Assembly (NCBI GenBank): GCA_017631325.1
Contig: JAGBTM010000049.1
Location: 1-58,736 of the forward strand
Length of the DNA: 58,736 nt
Direction: 5' to 3'
Source of the DNA: Clostridia bacterium
GTDB lineage: Bacteria > Bacillota > Clostridia > Oscillospirales > CAG-272
Shown: one piece after another, positions 57,893-58,736 of the stretch
Numbering within the stretch: position 1 is the first letter of the stretch
Layout of the letters: every line of letters starts with the position of its first letter
Program-made: the position numbers and the translations under genes
The notes under the pieces: model-generated
Databases searched by the model: none
The model's input: only the letters and a program-made list of their open reading frames with translations
Told to the model about the DNA's origin: nothing

Positions 57893-58597
57893 ATGAAAGC
57901 TTTACTTTACAAATTGCGCTATTTTACGATATTTGAGTGGTGCTTATGGGGTGGCTCACTATTAGCAATTTTTCTCTCGTTTTTCATATTTGACGGAGCG
58001 AATTATATCGCCCTCATAGCCTCGGTTATCGGCGCCACCTCGCTGATATTTGCCGCCAAGGGCAACTTTATTTCCCCCGCTCTTATGATTATTTTCTGCC
58101 TCTTTTACGGCATTATTTCATACGAGTTTTCCTACTACGGAGAGCTTATAACCTACGTCGGAATGGCTCTTCCCATGTCGGTCGTAGCGCTTGTCGAATG
58201 GTTGAAAAACCCTTCGTCCTCGGGCATAGCCGAGGTAAAGGTAAACAAAATGCAGCCTCGCGAGTGGCTTCTTATGGCTCTTCTCACCCTTATCGTTACC
58301 GTAGCCTTCTACTTTATTCTGAGGGCGTTCAGTACTGCAAATCTTCTATTTAGCACTATTTCGGTAGCAACGAGCTTCGCGGCGGCATACCTCACCTTTA
58401 GGCGAAGTGTTTTCTTTCCTCTGTTCTACGCCTCAAACGACCTCGTCCTCATAATTCTTTGGACGCTAGCTTCTATCGAGAACAGGCGCTACGTTTGCGT
58501 GGCCGTCTGTTTCATCTGCTTTTTCCTTAGCGATATTTACGGTTTTATCAGCTGGCTCAGAATGGAAAAGCGCCAAGCAAAAGTCTCACAGCGCTAA
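57893..58597 (+). CDS. pnuC: PnuC-family vitamin transporter
   Basis: A 234-residue membrane protein with seven predicted helices of the PnuC family, which moves nicotinamide riboside or related B-vitamin precursors by facilitated diffusion followed by intracellular phosphorylation. It has the WGGSLLAIFLSFFIF start, the ALIASVIGATSLIFAAKGNFISP repeat and a C-terminal DIYGFISWLRMEKRQ motif, characteristic of PnuC. It is co-transcribed with the rubredoxin gene, which might reflect NAD(P)-linked redox. The substrate could also be thiamine (PnuT) or riboflavin (PnuX); no riboswitch is seen to decide this. No gene follows before the window end (58736). Confidence 0.87.
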   Translation: MKALLYKLRYFTIFEWCLWGGSLLAIFLSFFIFDGANYIALIASVIGATSLIFAAKGNFISPALMIIFCLFYGIISYEFSYYGELITYVGMALPMSVVALVEWLKNPSSSGIAEVKVNKMQPREWLLMALLTLIVTVAFYFILRAFSTANLLFSTISVATSFAAAYLTFRRSVFFPLFYASNDLVLIILWTLASIENRRYVCVAVCFICFFLSDIYGFISWLRMEKRQAKVSQR

Positions 58598-58736
58598 ATA
58601 GATTACACCTCTTAAAAAAGCACCTCACAGCACAGCCTCAAATCAAAATTCATAACGCGACTGCAAGCAAAATAAATAACACTTCCGCAAACAAACAAAC
58701 AAACAAATAAATTAACAACATTACTGTAAATAAATA

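Overview
The window reads as one chromosomal contig of an uncultured, gut-type member of the Clostridia (Bacillota). Support comes from the gene set and layout: recA-recX, rimP-nusA-ylxR-ylxQ-infB, an AddB nuclease, ThiT with a TPP riboswitch, type II pantothenate kinase, an RNase M5-like Toprim protein, AGGAGG ribosome sites, and sigma-A promoters with 17-nt spacers and extended -10 boxes. Genus and order cannot be read from the sequence alone. No phage, plasmid, transposase, CRISPR or rRNA was found.

Layout. 1-11228 is almost entirely minus strand: the start of rpsL, azlCD, recA-recX, a lipase-miaA-galK cluster with overlapping genes, and DUF6062-(YhaN-like ATPase)-ribokinase. 11361-12960 on the plus strand holds an Ogg-type glycosylase and a ParB-type HTH protein whose 3' end has been amplified as a 52-bp tandem array. 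13305-15635 is a large charged-helix protein. 15875-20169 is a plus-strand block: YjjG phosphatase, a PLP lyase, thiamine pyrophosphokinase, then TPP riboswitch and ThiT. 20377-25564 has a KDPG aldolase-VOC fusion and, divergently, a winged-helix regulator plus AddB. 25989-37011 on the minus strand holds a CarD-type regulator, a 1578-residue repeat surface lipoprotein and the rimP-nusA-ylxR-ylxQ-infB operon. 37207-45345 is a tight minus-strand operon: MutS-like ATPase, pantothenate kinase, CBS protein, a 1672-residue tail-anchored coiled-coil protein and a 68-residue protein. 45960-58736 holds a flavoprotein, tRNA-Met, tRNA-Glu, an O-antigen ligase-like protein, an RNase III with two dsRNA-binding domains, an nth/Toprim pair, maf, a solute-binding lipoprotein, tRNA-Gln, and a high-molecular-weight rubredoxin with PnuC.

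The most unusual material is non-coding. (1) At 56804-56983 there is an array of eight short hairpins with a period of about 23 nt. The TTG...CAA ends and CATCAT/ACGATG spacers are kept while the stem cores differ and remain self-complementary. (2) Downstream of tRNA-Glu (one copy) and tRNA-Gln (two copies) there is a 68-71-nt structured element. Each copy is flanked by the T-arm sequence of the adjacent tRNA, split at the same T-loop position, and the copies show compensatory stem changes. (3) Many intergenic spaces hold degenerate tandem arrays with periods of 12, 21-22, 33, 42-47 or 52 bp. These three signals are the best candidates for an undescribed system.
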